Positions 1 through 8,665 of a DNA stretch of 64,000 nt are shown here, piece after piece. This stretch comes from Fibrobacter sp. (GTDB taxonomy: Bacteria > Fibrobacterota > Fibrobacteria > Fibrobacterales > Fibrobacteraceae): contig JAKSIF010000001.1 of NCBI GenBank assembly GCA_024398965.1, forward strand, positions 1-64,000, read 5' to 3'. Position numbers and translations under genes: made by a program. Under the pieces are notes generated by a model. That model was not told the DNA's origin. It was given only the letters and a program-made list of their open reading frames with translations, and searched no databases. Within the stretch, counting starts at the first letter, position 1, and every line of letters starts with the position of its first letter.

Positions 1-54
1 CATTACGCAGTTTTATCCTAACTTTAAACTGTCCAACTTTTTGGGGTCAGTTCA
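1..54 (-). mobile_element. Terminal end of an IS3-family-like insertion sequence (partial)
   Basis: Read on the minus strand, the first 54 bases begin TGAACTGACCCC then AAAAAGTTGGACA, which resembles the terminal inverted repeats of IS3-family elements (IS150-type ends, from memory). A minus-strand ATG lies exactly at 3..1, where the first transposase frame of such an element would start, so the element would extend leftwards out of the window. The presumed end falls about 47 bp beyond the stop codon of the CorA gene, so that gene is not disrupted. No transposase sequence is visible, so this rests on the terminus alone. Confidence 0.45.
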
Positions 55-101
55 CATCGCCGAGACTTTTTCTTTTGCCTTTCTAGCAGCAAATTCAAGC
101 G

Positions 102-1037
102 CTACTTCTTTCGGCCCCAAATGGCCATGAACACAAGCACGGAAAGTACGCACATGGCAATGATAATCCAGAACGCCAAGTCGCTACCACCACTGGCGTC
201 TCCATTCATACCGAACGGCAGGCGAACGTTCATACCGAACAAGCTTGCGAAGAACGTCGGGAGAGAAATAGAAATGGTCACCACCGTCAGGTTCTTCATC
301 AACGTGTTCACGTTATTGCTGATGACACTAGCACGGGCATCCATCATGGATGTCAAAATGTTTGCGTAGATTTCAGCCTGTTGGAGACTCTGGCGATTTT
401 CAATGACGATATCATCCAGCAGTTCTCGTTCGGCTTCAGTCCAGTTCAAGCTACGGCCAATCTGCAATTTCTTGAGCAAGGTATCGTTACTATTAAGGGA
501 ACTGACGTAGTAGATCAAGCCCTTGTTCAAGCTAAACATGGAAAGCAGGTACTTGTTTTCCAGAGAAGTACGCAGTTTCTGTTCCAGTTCATCGTTGATG
601 CGATTGATAATCTTCAGGTGTTCGTTAAAGTGATAGATGGCGTAGCTCAGCACCTTAAGTACGAAGGTGTTCAAGCTGTCTATCTTGGAGAAGCGCTTTT
701 CATCGGTAATAGGAATGTCGGAGTCCGTCAGGAGCAGCACCCAGTCCTTGAAGATGAAGATACCGAAGGATTCTACACGGAACTGGAAATTGTCCGCCGC
801 AGAATAGTTCTTGGGCTTCTTAAACACGATGGTGGTAAAGTCATCGTCGTATTCTATACGGGAAAGTTCGTCAGAGTCGAATGCAGACGCAATGGTATGC
901 TCAGTGATTTCATATTCCTTAACCAGCACGCTTCGCTGTTCCTGGCTAAGAGAACCCATCATAACGATGTCTGCCACTTCTTCGTTCGGGGCACTAGCGA
1001 GGCGCCCTGATTCGATTTTGTAGTACTTCTTGAGCAT
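102..1037 (-). CDS. CorA-family divalent metal ion transporter
   Basis: A 311-residue inner-membrane channel-type transporter for Mg2+ or related divalent ions. The N-terminal ~240 residues are soluble and rich in charged helices, as in the CorA cytoplasmic funnel. The end has the family pattern: a first membrane helix finishing in FGMN (about residue 270, the CorA GMN signature with F replacing Y) and a second helix just before the basic tail WGRKK. The start is placed at MLKKYYK because AGGGGG lies just upstream; an in-frame ATG 15 codons earlier has no such site. It is downstream of secDF, separated by a terminator. The ion transported cannot be read from sequence. Confidence 0.85.
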   Translation of the reverse strand: MLKKYYKIESGRLASAPNEEVADIVMMGSLSQEQRSVLVKEYEITEHTIASAFDSDELSRIEYDDDFTTIVFKKPKNYSAADNFQFRVESFGIFIFKDWVLLLTDSDIPITDEKRFSKIDSLNTFVLKVLSYAIYHFNEHLKIINRINDELEQKLRTSLENKYLLSMFSLNKGLIYYVSSLNSNDTLLKKLQIGRSLNWTEAERELLDDIVIENRQSLQQAEIYANILTSMMDARASVISNNVNTLMKNLTVVTISISLPTFFASLFGMNVRLPFGMNGDASGGSDLAFWIIIAMCVLSVLVFMAIWGRKK

Positions 1038-1079
1038 AGAGCCCCCTTGATCGAACGGTGGTAAATTTAGTAAATGTCG

Positions 1080-1112
1080 CAAAAGAAAAAGGCCCGGGAG
1101 CAGTCCCGAGCC
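1080..1112 (-). terminator. Rho-independent terminator after secDF
   Basis: On the minus strand GGCTCGGGA-CTGC-TCCCGGGCC forms a strong stem and is followed by TTTTTCTTTT. It ends the secDF transcript before the CorA gene. Confidence 0.85.
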
Positions 1113-1160
1113 ACTTTTCTTTACACGTTTTACCTAGTGTTTACAAAACGTAAACCTCAG

Positions 1161-3788
1161 TTATACACCGCCCTTGAAGCGCTTGGAGTACCAGAGCACG
1201 AAGGGAGAGCAAACGCAGACGGAAGAGTAGGTACCGATCAGAACACCGAACACCATCACGAGACCGAAGTCACGGATAGAGGAACCACCCATCACAGCAA
1301 GCACCAAGCAGACGAACAAGGTGGTGAGAGAGGTGATCACAGTACGGCTGAAGCACTGGTTGATAGAGCTATTCAAAGTCTGGTCAAAGTTGCTGGTGCC
1401 ATAAACGTTGGTGTTTTCACGAACACGGTCGAACACCACGATGGTATCGTTAACAGAGTAACCAATCATGGTCAAGAGGGAAGCGATCAAAGCACCATCG
1501 AAGGAAAGGCCAAAGATGGAGATGAAGCCCAAGGTAATGATGGAGTCGTGGACGAGGCCAACCACTGCACCGATACCGAAGCCAAGGCCCAGCTTACCGA
1601 AGCGGAACCACACATAGAGACCGATGGCGAGCCATGCAAGAATGATAGCCATGATGGCATCGTTACGGAGTTCCTTACCGATGGTCGGACCAACGCTATC
1701 CTTAGCAACGATTTCAACCTTCTGGCCGGCCTTTTCGAAGGCTGCAGCCATCTTGGCTTCGAACTGAACATCGTCGGATGCACGCATGCTAATCTGGTAG
1801 GAGTTAGCAGAAGTTCCACCCAAGGAGCGAACGCGGGTACCGGAGATGCCAGCGTCAGAGAGAGCCTTGGTCAAGTCGTTTTCGTGCTTGCCGTCATCCT
1901 GGTACTGGACAGTATAAACCTGACCACCAGTGAAGTCGATGCTAAAGTCGAAGCCCTTGATTGCAATGGATGCGATACTTGCAACGATAAGAACGAGGGA
2001 GAGCAGTTTGAACTTGCCGCGGTTGGGAACGATTGCAAGGTTTGCATTATTGAGAGCCTTGAAGCCGCCACCGATAGAGAGAGTGGTTGCGTCACGCTTA
2101 GCAAGCTTGAAGTCGAATACAGCGCGGGTAACAGTAAGTGCGCAGAACAAAGAGGTGATAATACCGATCATCAAGGTAAGACCGAAACCCTTAACGGAGC
2201 CGGTACCAATCTTGTAAAGGATGAGAGCGGTAAGAACGGTAGTCAAGTTGGAGTCGAAGATGGCGCTGAATGCGCGTTCGTAACCCTTGGCCACTGCGGC
2301 ACGAGCGGTAAGACCAGACTTGATTTCTTCACGGATACGTTCGTAGATAATAACGTTGGCGTCGAGAGACATACCCAGCACCAGGATGAAGCCTGCGATA
2401 CCAGGGAGAGTCAGGGTAGCGCTGAAGACGGACATCACTGCTGCAGTGACCAAGGTATTGATGATCATACCGAGGCTAGCAATGAAACCGCCGAGACGGT
2501 AGTAACCCACCATGAAGACCAAGCAGAGTACGAGACCGACAGCGCCGGAACCGAAGCCCTGAACAATGTTTTCTTCACCGAGGGTAGCACCCACGTTACG
2601 GCTTTCGATGATCTTCATGGGAGCCTTCAGGGCACCGGCACGAAGCACTACAGCCAAACGATTTGCTTCAGCCATGTCATCGAGACCGGTAATCTGAGCT
2701 TCGCCATTGGGGATACGGTCGCGAATGACCGGAGCAGAGATAACCTGGTTGTCGAGAACGATAGCCATCTGCTTGCCAATGTTTGCGGCAGTTACGGCAG
2801 AGAACTTCTTAGGACCGATACCGGAGAACTTGAGGCTAACAGCGACTTCACCGGCATTGGTACCATCGGAAACACGGTACGGACGAGCGTCAGCCACATC
2901 GTCACCACCCATTTCAGCACGACGCTTCAGGAGGTAGAGACGCTTTGCCTTGATCTTGGAATCGCGCTGGATTGCTTCCAGACCGCTACCAAAGGCGAAG
3001 TTAACGTCGCGAGGAATGAGCTTCTGGACACCTTCAGCTTCAAGAAGCTTCTTGACCTTTTCCACATTTTCTTCAGCGATGAAACCACCGTTACCGAAGT
3101 TCATGTAGTAAGCGGAAAGAGCGGTACCGACTTCGCTTGCCAGTTCGGCGGCTGCAGGAGCGGTTTCCACAACGGAATCCTTAGCCGGTTCAGCGGCAGC
3201 AGTCTTACCAAGGAGTTCGTCGTCAGAAAGAGCCTTGGCGGTATCAGCAGCAGGAGCGGCAGCGGCAGTAGTGTCGGCCACAGCAGAATCGGAAGCTACG
3301 ATATCGGTGGTCTGACGAGTCAGATACTGGTCGATGAGCTGCACAACCTGGAGGAACTTTTCGGATTCAGCCAGGATCTTGAATTCCAGCTTGGCGGTAG
3401 AACCAACCAGGGACTTAGCAGTGGAGTCATCCACACCTGCCAGTTCAACCAAGATACGGTCATCGCCGCTGGGGGAAATCTGCGGTTCAGAAAGACCATA
3501 CTGGTCAACACGGTTACGAATGATTTCAAGGGATTCTTCCTGAATATCCTTGATGTCTTCGTTCTTGAGACCGGACTTGTCGATTTCAAGGGTAATGGAG
3601 GTACCACCAGCAAGGTCCAAACCGAAGTTGATGGACTTTGCACCCATCTTCGGATTTTCCTTGAGGAAGGTCTTCTTTTCTTCACCAGACTTGGAGTGAA
3701 CCTGGATAGAGGGCCATACAGTGTAGGCCGAAAGAATAATGACGAGGAGAATGATAAATTCTCGCATGCCGAATCTGTTCTTGTTCAT
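1161..3788 (-). CDS. secDF: SecD-SecF fusion protein, Sec translocase accessory subunit
   Basis: An 875-residue fusion of SecD and SecF, the RND-type membrane complex that uses the proton gradient to help pull Sec substrates out of SecYEG. The N-terminal helix (residues 10-28) is followed by the SecD signature FGLDLAGGT (about 55-63), a periplasmic domain, and a six-helix bundle. A second hydrophobic start and the SecF signature DFTGGQ (about residue 620) open the SecF half, which contains GYSVNDTIVVFDRVRE. An Ala/Pro/Asp-rich linker (about residues 165-220) in the first periplasmic domain looks like a lineage-specific insert. AAGGGA lies 6 nt before the ATG. Fused SecDF is common in Bacteroidetes and Bacillus. 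It lies 32 bp downstream of the amylase gene. Confidence 0.95.
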   Translation of the reverse strand: MNKNRFGMREFIILLVIILSAYTVWPSIQVHSKSGEEKKTFLKENPKMGAKSINFGLDLAGGTSITLEIDKSGLKNEDIKDIQEESLEIIRNRVDQYGLSEPQISPSGDDRILVELAGVDDSTAKSLVGSTAKLEFKILAESEKFLQVVQLIDQYLTRQTTDIVASDSAVADTTAAAAPAADTAKALSDDELLGKTAAAEPAKDSVVETAPAAAELASEVGTALSAYYMNFGNGGFIAEENVEKVKKLLEAEGVQKLIPRDVNFAFGSGLEAIQRDSKIKAKRLYLLKRRAEMGGDDVADARPYRVSDGTNAGEVAVSLKFSGIGPKKFSAVTAANIGKQMAIVLDNQVISAPVIRDRIPNGEAQITGLDDMAEANRLAVVLRAGALKAPMKIIESRNVGATLGEENIVQGFGSGAVGLVLCLVFMVGYYRLGGFIASLGMIINTLVTAAVMSVFSATLTLPGIAGFILVLGMSLDANVIIYERIREEIKSGLTARAAVAKGYERAFSAIFDSNLTTVLTALILYKIGTGSVKGFGLTLMIGIITSLFCALTVTRAVFDFKLAKRDATTLSIGGGFKALNNANLAIVPNRGKFKLLSLVLIVASIASIAIKGFDFSIDFTGGQVYTVQYQDDGKHENDLTKALSDAGISGTRVRSLGGTSANSYQISMRASDDVQFEAKMAAAFEKAGQKVEIVAKDSVGPTIGKELRNDAIMAIILAWLAIGLYVWFRFGKLGLGFGIGAVVGLVHDSIITLGFISIFGLSFDGALIASLLTMIGYSVNDTIVVFDRVRENTNVYGTSNFDQTLNSSINQCFSRTVITSLTTLFVCLVLAVMGGSSIRDFGLVMVFGVLIGTYSSVCVCSPFVLWYSKRFKGGV

Positions 3789-3820
3789 TTGTTATCCCTT
3801 AATATAAAGGCACTATATAT

Positions 3821-5134
3821 CTAGTTGGGCGCAAAGATAGTAAAACACGGGGAGTGTGTTTCATCGGGAGCGTACACTTTAAGGCAAATAGAAGCCTTAC
3901 CCAGTCTACGTTCAACGGAAAAACCGCCATTATGGGGAATTATGGACATTTCCCCATGCCTCAGAGCCTCGCTGGACTTTCGAAGCGCAACCAACTCACG
4001 AATCCAATCATAAATCGGGTTCTTTTGCAGCGTTTTAAGGTTTTCCCAAGGTATTGTCCGACGATTATCCGGATCCTTGCCTCCCCTAAGGCCCAATTCT
4101 TCGCCATAATAGACGCAAGGGGCGCCCGGCATAAAGAAAAGCAGCGCAAAGGCAAGCCTAATCCTCGCCTCATCGGAGCAAGGCTGGTTCATCATGCGGC
4201 TGGTATCATGACTACCCAGCAAGTTCATGGGAATATCGCCAGCAGGCAACTGTCCCTGATTACTGTAACGGAACTGCGGGAAGGCGCCCTTAAGACGGGA
4301 GCAGAATTCTTCGGTAGAAATCGGATTTTCATCAAAGAGGTAAGCCATTACCGCCTTGCGGAACATATAGTTCATGACGCCATCGAACTGGTCGCCCATA
4401 AGCCAACGGGAAGGTTCGTCCCAAATTTCTCCCACAATGTAGGCTTCCGGATTGACAGTCTTCACGCGGCGGCGGAATTCCTGCCAGAAACTGTCATCAT
4501 CAATTTCATTGGGCACATCCAGGCGCCAGCCATCGATACCGCGCTTCATCCAGAATTCGCCAACGCTGAACAGGAATTCCCTCACATCCGCATTGTCCGT
4601 ATTGAACTTCGGAAGGGCGGGCATCCCCCACCAGCATTCGTAATTGGGCTTTCCAGAGTAGGCACGCAAGGGCCATCCCTTCACATGGAACCAATCCACA
4701 TAGGGCGAGTTCTTGCCCAGTTCCATCAGGCTGTTGAACTGAAAGAACCCGCGAGAGCAGTGATTGAACACACCGTCAAGAATCACTCGAATTCCAAGCC
4801 TGTGGGCCTTCTTGATAAAACGGTCAAAGTCCGCAAGCGTACCGAGAACGGGATCAATCTCAAAGTAGCCCACCGTGTGATAGCGGTGGTTGGAATTGCT
4901 CTTGAAAATCGGGCAAAGGTAGATGGCGTTTACACCAAGGCCAGCGATATACGTTAGTTTGTCTTCAATGCCGGCAAGGTTTCCGCCATACATGTTTTCG
5001 CGGGTCGGCTTGGCAGACCAATCCACAAACTTACCGACCGCCTCGTACCGCGGGGAACGGCAAAAACGGTCAGGAAAAATCTGGTAGAAGACCGCGTCCT
5101 TGACCCAGTCAGGCGCAAAGGATTTCATAGGCAT
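3821..5134 (-). CDS. Alpha-amylase family glycoside hydrolase (GH13)
   Basis: A 437-residue GH13 (beta/alpha)8 enzyme acting on alpha-glucans. Conserved regions are visible: DGVFNH (120-125), GWRLDVPNE with nucleophile D206, GEIWDE with acid/base E236, and LLGSHDT with transition-state stabiliser D310. FKSNSNHRYHT and the lack of a long N-terminal domain fit the neopullulanase/cyclomaltodextrinase-like subgroup. No signal peptide is seen, so it probably acts in the cytoplasm on glycogen-derived dextrins, together with the neighbouring MalQ. Two starts are possible, MPMK (5134) or MK (5128). A terminator hairpin with its T-run ends right at the start codon, which is odd for an operon gene. Exact specificity is not readable. 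Confidence 0.9.
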   Translation of the reverse strand: MPMKSFAPDWVKDAVFYQIFPDRFCRSPRYEAVGKFVDWSAKPTRENMYGGNLAGIEDKLTYIAGLGVNAIYLCPIFKSNSNHRYHTVGYFEIDPVLGTLADFDRFIKKAHRLGIRVILDGVFNHCSRGFFQFNSLMELGKNSPYVDWFHVKGWPLRAYSGKPNYECWWGMPALPKFNTDNADVREFLFSVGEFWMKRGIDGWRLDVPNEIDDDSFWQEFRRRVKTVNPEAYIVGEIWDEPSRWLMGDQFDGVMNYMFRKAVMAYLFDENPISTEEFCSRLKGAFPQFRYSNQGQLPAGDIPMNLLGSHDTSRMMNQPCSDEARIRLAFALLFFMPGAPCVYYGEELGLRGGKDPDNRRTIPWENLKTLQKNPIYDWIRELVALRKSSEALRHGEMSIIPHNGGFSVERRLGKASICLKVYAPDETHSPCFTIFAPN

Positions 5135-5162
5135 AAAAAAAATCCGGGGGTCAAGCCCCCGG
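5135..5162 (-). terminator. Terminator between malQ and the amylase gene
   Basis: CCGGGGG-cttga-CCCCCGG followed by a run of eight T on the minus strand. The T-run abuts the ATG of the amylase gene, so amylase expression needs read-through or a promoter inside malQ. Confidence 0.85.
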
Positions 5163-5167
5163 TACTG

Positions 5168-7141
5168 TTAAATCTTCCAGAGAGGACGACGCTTACGGGC
5201 ATCCACCAGCTTACGGATGTCGGAACCGAGAGATGCGTAATCCATCAGTTCGTCTACGGAGCAAGGCATGCGGTAGCACCAGTTAGCACCGCCTACAGTA
5301 CCCGGAATGTTCACGCGTTCAGCCTCGGGAGCAACCTGGGAAAGGCTTGCAGACAAGGCGAAGAAATCCTGAACAGGGGGAATGCAGAACAGGCTGTTGG
5401 TGGAGAACACATGAGTCAAGATAGTCCTTGCCACAGACGGGGTGATTTCTGCAGGTGCAGATCCCGGCAGGTGAGCGTGAGACCAGTAGAGGTCACGGTC
5501 GAAGTCAGCTTCGTTCCAAAGGCCGCGAAGGCTGGAGGTATCGTGGCAACTGGTAGTGCAAACAGAAAGCCTCGGATATTCATCCATGTCGTAATACGGA
5601 GAATAAGGAACATTCCAGTTACGGGCCCAGCGTTCAATACGCAGAGAAAGAATGTTCAGCTTGTTCAAGACGGTAGGCACGCAGTTAGGCACAGCACCCA
5701 AGTCTTCGGCACAAACCAGCATGTCGGTTTCGTTTGCGAGAACAGACAGGAGCTTGGTTGCATTCTGTTCCCAGAGACCATTCTGGGCATCTTCGTTGCG
5801 CTTGATAATTTCCTGAAGTTTCTTCTGTTCGTATTCCGGCAAGGTGTGAAGCACCGGCTGGTTGTACCAATACCAGAAGGGATAGAAGGTATTCTCGTCA
5901 CCAGAAGGAATGAACACACGATTCCAATAAACCTTCAGCAAGCCATCCTTAGCGGACTGGGGCTCATCAAGAGCGACGATTGCTTTTTCGCAGCTGTATT
6001 CAGGCTTGAGGATGAAACGGTCAAATTCGTTAGGCAGATGCTCGAAGTAAAGGGCAACCAAACGTTCCGTATCATCACCAAGGAATTCGCGAAGCTGATC
6101 CACAGAGCAATTGGGACGGCGCAGATATTCCAAGGTTTCGCGACAGAAGCCTGCTTGTTGGAGTTCACCAAAAGTAATAGGCAGGCAGGGGTTGAAACGG
6201 CCCATAATGCCAGTAACTTCGCACTGGGGAATGGACCAGATACGGAAGAAGCCGAGCACGTGGTCAATGCGGTAAGCATGATAGAACTTGCTGGCTTGAG
6301 CCAGACGACGACGCCACCAGGCAAAATTATCCTGTTCAATAACATCCCAGCGATAAGTGGGGAATCCCCAGTTCTGGCCGCTGTAGCTGAACATGTCAGG
6401 AGGAGCACCGGCACGGTCATCAAGAGAGAAGAACTTACGTTCGGACCATACGTCGGCACTGTCTTCGTTAATAAGAATAGGAATATCACCCTTCAGGCGA
6501 AGACCCATCTTGGAGACTTCAGTAACCGCAGTATTGAACTGCATTTCTGCAACACACTGCATCCATGCCTGGAACAGGCAGTCCTTGGCATACTTCTTCC
6601 AAAGCTTTTCGATGTCGCTTTCAGAAGGATCGCGATGTTCGGACCAATCCTTCCAGCAGGATTCACCGTTCATGGCCTTCAGAGTACAGTAAACACAGTA
6701 GGGCTTAGCCCAGACGTTTTCGTCGATCCAGCGGCTAAGAACCTTGTTCTTCTTGAGGGTTTCGTAACGGTTGTCAAAAATCTTGCGCAATATGGAGCGT
6801 TTCCAAGTGGAGATCTTATAATAGTCGATCTTTCCCAACTTTTCGAATTCAGCCTTACCATCCTGAATTTCTTCTTCGAATTCAGAGGATCCGTTCACCG
6901 ACTGGATGTTGATGAACACAGGGTTCAAGGCAAAAGCACTACGAGCGCTATAAGGACTGGATTCTGCGCCAGTATCGTTGACAGGCAACAACTGGATAAT
7001 GTTCAAATCGCAGAACTGAGCCCAGCGAGCAAAGGGGATCAAGTCCAGGTATTCACCGATACCGATGCTCTGCTTGCTGTAAAGACTGAAAAGAGGAACG
7101 GCTACGCCGCTTTGAAAGAAAGATAAATCACCATATCGCAT
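5168..7141 (-). CDS. malQ: 4-alpha-glucanotransferase (amylomaltase, GH77)
   Basis: A 657-residue GH77 disproportionating enzyme that transfers alpha-1,4-glucan segments between maltooligosaccharides. Family motifs are visible: the N-terminal SGVAVPLFSL...GIGEYLDL, LLPVNDTG and SSPYSARSAFALNP substrate-site segments, KGDIPILI, the nucleophile segment YRIDHVLGFFR (D293) and the acid/base segment VCAEDLGAVP. It is longer than the ~500-residue minimal MalQ; the extra residues are spread through the 90-200 region. There is no signal peptide. No Shine-Dalgarno is seen; TTGTTG-N17-TATGCT ends just before the ATG, so the mRNA may have almost no leader. It pairs functionally with the adjacent GH13 amylase in glycogen/maltodextrin turnover. 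Confidence 0.93.
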   Translation of the reverse strand: MRYGDLSFFQSGVAVPLFSLYSKQSIGIGEYLDLIPFARWAQFCDLNIIQLLPVNDTGAESSPYSARSAFALNPVFINIQSVNGSSEFEEEIQDGKAEFEKLGKIDYYKISTWKRSILRKIFDNRYETLKKNKVLSRWIDENVWAKPYCVYCTLKAMNGESCWKDWSEHRDPSESDIEKLWKKYAKDCLFQAWMQCVAEMQFNTAVTEVSKMGLRLKGDIPILINEDSADVWSERKFFSLDDRAGAPPDMFSYSGQNWGFPTYRWDVIEQDNFAWWRRRLAQASKFYHAYRIDHVLGFFRIWSIPQCEVTGIMGRFNPCLPITFGELQQAGFCRETLEYLRRPNCSVDQLREFLGDDTERLVALYFEHLPNEFDRFILKPEYSCEKAIVALDEPQSAKDGLLKVYWNRVFIPSGDENTFYPFWYWYNQPVLHTLPEYEQKKLQEIIKRNEDAQNGLWEQNATKLLSVLANETDMLVCAEDLGAVPNCVPTVLNKLNILSLRIERWARNWNVPYSPYYDMDEYPRLSVCTTSCHDTSSLRGLWNEADFDRDLYWSHAHLPGSAPAEITPSVARTILTHVFSTNSLFCIPPVQDFFALSASLSQVAPEAERVNIPGTVGGANWCYRMPCSVDELMDYASLGSDIRKLVDARKRRPLWKI

Positions 7142-7264
7142 GGCGAAAAAGTAGCATAATTTGCGACATTTAGGACAACAAATGTTTTATTTGGCCGCGT
7201 ATATCCCCCGTTCTCCACAGATATGAGACCTACATCACGGTCAACACCTTTATATATTTAGGCT

Positions 7265-7447
7265 ATGAGTTACGAATGTCGAAACCTTAGAGGAACCTTT
7301 TGCGTAAAGCGAAACATAGAATGCGACCCCGGCGCCAAGGGTTGCGTGTTAAGAGGACGCTTCGTATTCCCCTTTAGCGAGTCCGCCCAGGGCAAGGGCA
7401 GCGCCCAACCCGCCAACAAAAGGCAACAACTTTTCAAGGAAAAGTAA
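7265..7447 (+). CDS. Small cysteine-containing protein of unknown function
   Basis: A 60-residue ORF I do not recognise. It has four cysteines spaced C5-x7-C13-x6-C20-x6-C27, which might bind a metal, and a basic polar C-terminal tail. Support for it being a gene: TATATTTAGG lies only 6 nt before the ATG (promoter placed for leaderless transcription) and an intrinsic terminator follows within 10 nt of the stop codon. It stands alone between malQ and the AlkD gene. It could still be a chance ORF; comparison with other Fibrobacter genomes would settle that. Confidence 0.5.
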   Translation: MSYECRNLRGTFCVKRNIECDPGAKGCVLRGRFVFPFSESAQGKGSAQPANKRQQLFKEK

Positions 7448-7453
7448 CTCAGC

Positions 7454-7486
7454 AAAAAAAGCCGAGACCATCAAGTCCCGGCTTTT
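7454..7486 (+). terminator. Intrinsic terminator after the small ORF
   Basis: AAAGCCG...CGGCTTTT stem with a loop of about 14 nt and an internal GA/TC pair, followed by T-rich sequence. Confidence 0.75.
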
Positions 7487-7501
7487 AAATTTTTCTTTGC
7501 C

Positions 7502-7544
7502 GCGTATATGTAATACGTAAGGGCGTGAGTGACGATGTTATGCG
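7502..7544 (+). repeat. 43-bp direct repeat, copy 1
   Basis: Begins GCGTATATGTAATACGT and ends GACGATGTTATGCG. It matches the copy at 7615-7657 at 41 of 43 positions. It starts with a small stem (CGTAT-atgta-ATACG). Confidence 0.85.
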
Positions 7545-7614
7545 CCTGCGTAAATTCGCGTCTCCAAAAATTTAATCAAGTATTACCAAGCAGAACAAGG
7601 AACGAACGCCCGTA

Positions 7615-7657
7615 GCGTATATGTAATACGTGAGGGCGTAAGTGACGATGTTATGCG
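7615..7657 (+). repeat. 43-bp direct repeat, copy 2
   Basis: Near-identical second copy 113 bp from the first; only two A/G changes. It lies just past the 3' end of the AlkD-type gene. Confidence 0.85.
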
Positions 7658-7672
7658 ACGGTAAGACGCAGA

Positions 7673-8335
7673 TTAAATCATTCGAAGAATTTCTTGAGTA
7701 GTCTGCTCCGCAAAGGTATTATCTTGTACGAAACGGCGCACTTCCTGAGGATTGATGCGAGCGTATTCGGACAAGGCACGACCAATACCGTTACGGATAT
7801 AATAGTCGTCATCCTTGGCGCAGGTCAGGCAGAACTGACGGAGCAAAGGCCAATCGGTGCGATCCTTGTACTGAATCTGGAAAATGATAGCACTGCGACG
7901 AACCCACACATTGGGGTCACGAATCCAAGATGCAATCTTAGTACGAAGGGCCGGCAGACGGAGAGCCAGGTCGCCAAGAATACAGGCAGCCAAGGTATCT
8001 ACCGTATCGCGCCAGGCACGGGTCTTGATAAGCTTCTTGAGGAAGGACAAATGCTGACCGCCCAAAAGACCGCGATGACGGAACAAGTAGTCGCAAGCGG
8101 CATACTGGATTTCACGATAGGGCTGTGTCCACATGTCTTCGACACGGGCAACCAATTCGTCGCCATCCTTAGGGGGGTTCTTGTCAAACAAAGGATAAGT
8201 CACTTCACGGCGAGGAACCAGTCGAATTCCAAGGAAGTCGAACTGCTCTCTAGCCTTCTTAGCCATTTCATGTGCTTCCTCCTCATTGGAGATCGCACGG
8301 AGCGCAAGTAATATGTCTTGTGTAAAACGAAGCAT
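7673..8335 (-). CDS. DNA alkylation repair glycosylase, AlkD-like (HEAT-like repeats)
   Basis: A 220-residue all-helical protein of the AlkC/AlkD superfamily, which excises N3- and N7-alkylated purines without base flipping. TRAWRDTVDTLAACILG matches the AlkD helix that carries the key W and D, and DPNVWVRRSAIIFQIQYK matches the helix with the catalytic-site arginine. The C-terminal RNGIGRALSEYARINPQEVRRFV is also typical. Length agrees with the family (about 220-240). No Shine-Dalgarno is visible; TATTTTTGG sits 7 nt before the ATG, pointing to leaderless translation. It is transcribed alone, followed by the 43-bp repeats. Confidence 0.9.
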   Translation of the reverse strand: MLRFTQDILLALRAISNEEEAHEMAKKAREQFDFLGIRLVPRREVTYPLFDKNPPKDGDELVARVEDMWTQPYREIQYAACDYLFRHRGLLGGQHLSFLKKLIKTRAWRDTVDTLAACILGDLALRLPALRTKIASWIRDPNVWVRRSAIIFQIQYKDRTDWPLLRQFCLTCAKDDDYYIRNGIGRALSEYARINPQEVRRFVQDNTFAEQTTQEILRMI

Positions 8336-8341
8336 TGTGTG

Positions 8342-8350
8342 CCAAAAATA
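8342..8350 (-). promoter_or_regulatory. TAnnWTTGG promoter element of the AlkD-type gene
   Basis: TATTTTTGG on the minus strand, 7 nt before the start codon; fits the consensus shared by other promoters in this window. Confidence 0.55.
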
Positions 8351-8448
8351 ACCCTAAAAGAATTTTTTTTCTAGACCTTGACAAACACTTTTTTTCATTT
8401 TTTTTGAAGGCCGACACATTTTTTACATCAAAAAAACAATTTTTACTC

Positions 8449-8652
8449 TTGACAAATGAGAGTTTCCCCTTATAGGAGCAGCCCTCAGCCCCACAAACCC
8501 AAACAAATTAATAAGAAAGTTTGATAAAAAAAGAAATAGGAGGGAGCCTGGGGCCGCGCTCATATATCACAACGGCGGGGTGGGAGTCTGGGGGCGGGGC
8601 GGCAGCCCCGCATCCAGAAACAAAAAGACCTCTCAAACGAGAGGTCTTTTTG
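8449..8652 (+). ncRNA. Candidate non-coding transcript with G-quadruplex motif
   Basis: This fills most of the 330-bp gap between the AlkD gene and tRNA-Cys. TTGACA (8449-8454), 16 nt, TATAGG (8471-8476) make a plus-strand promoter-like site. The hairpin at 8622-8652 could end the transcript. No convincing ORF lies between. The middle holds a G-rich tract (8577-8599) with four G-runs, GGGG-T-GGG-AGTCT-GGGGG-C-GGGG, and a perfect stem GCGGGGC-ggca-GCCCCGC (8594-8611). Promoter and product are predictions only. Confidence 0.3.
8622..8652 (-). terminator. Bidirectional terminator downstream of tRNA-Cys
   Basis: AAAAAGACCTCTC-gttt-GAGAGGTCTTTTT: a 13-bp symmetrical stem with T-runs on both sides. 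It ends the tRNA-Cys transcript and could also end a plus-strand transcript. Confidence 0.85.
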
Positions 8653-8665
8653 TTTTACTTTTTAG

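Noticed and set aside
1074-3824. Very long open frame (over 900 codons) on the plus strand
   Set aside because: It is antisense to secDF, which has full family similarity. The biased third-codon composition of this genome keeps the opposite strand open; similar antisense frames occur over malQ, rbsA, the helicase, prfA, the TrmA-like gene and batD.
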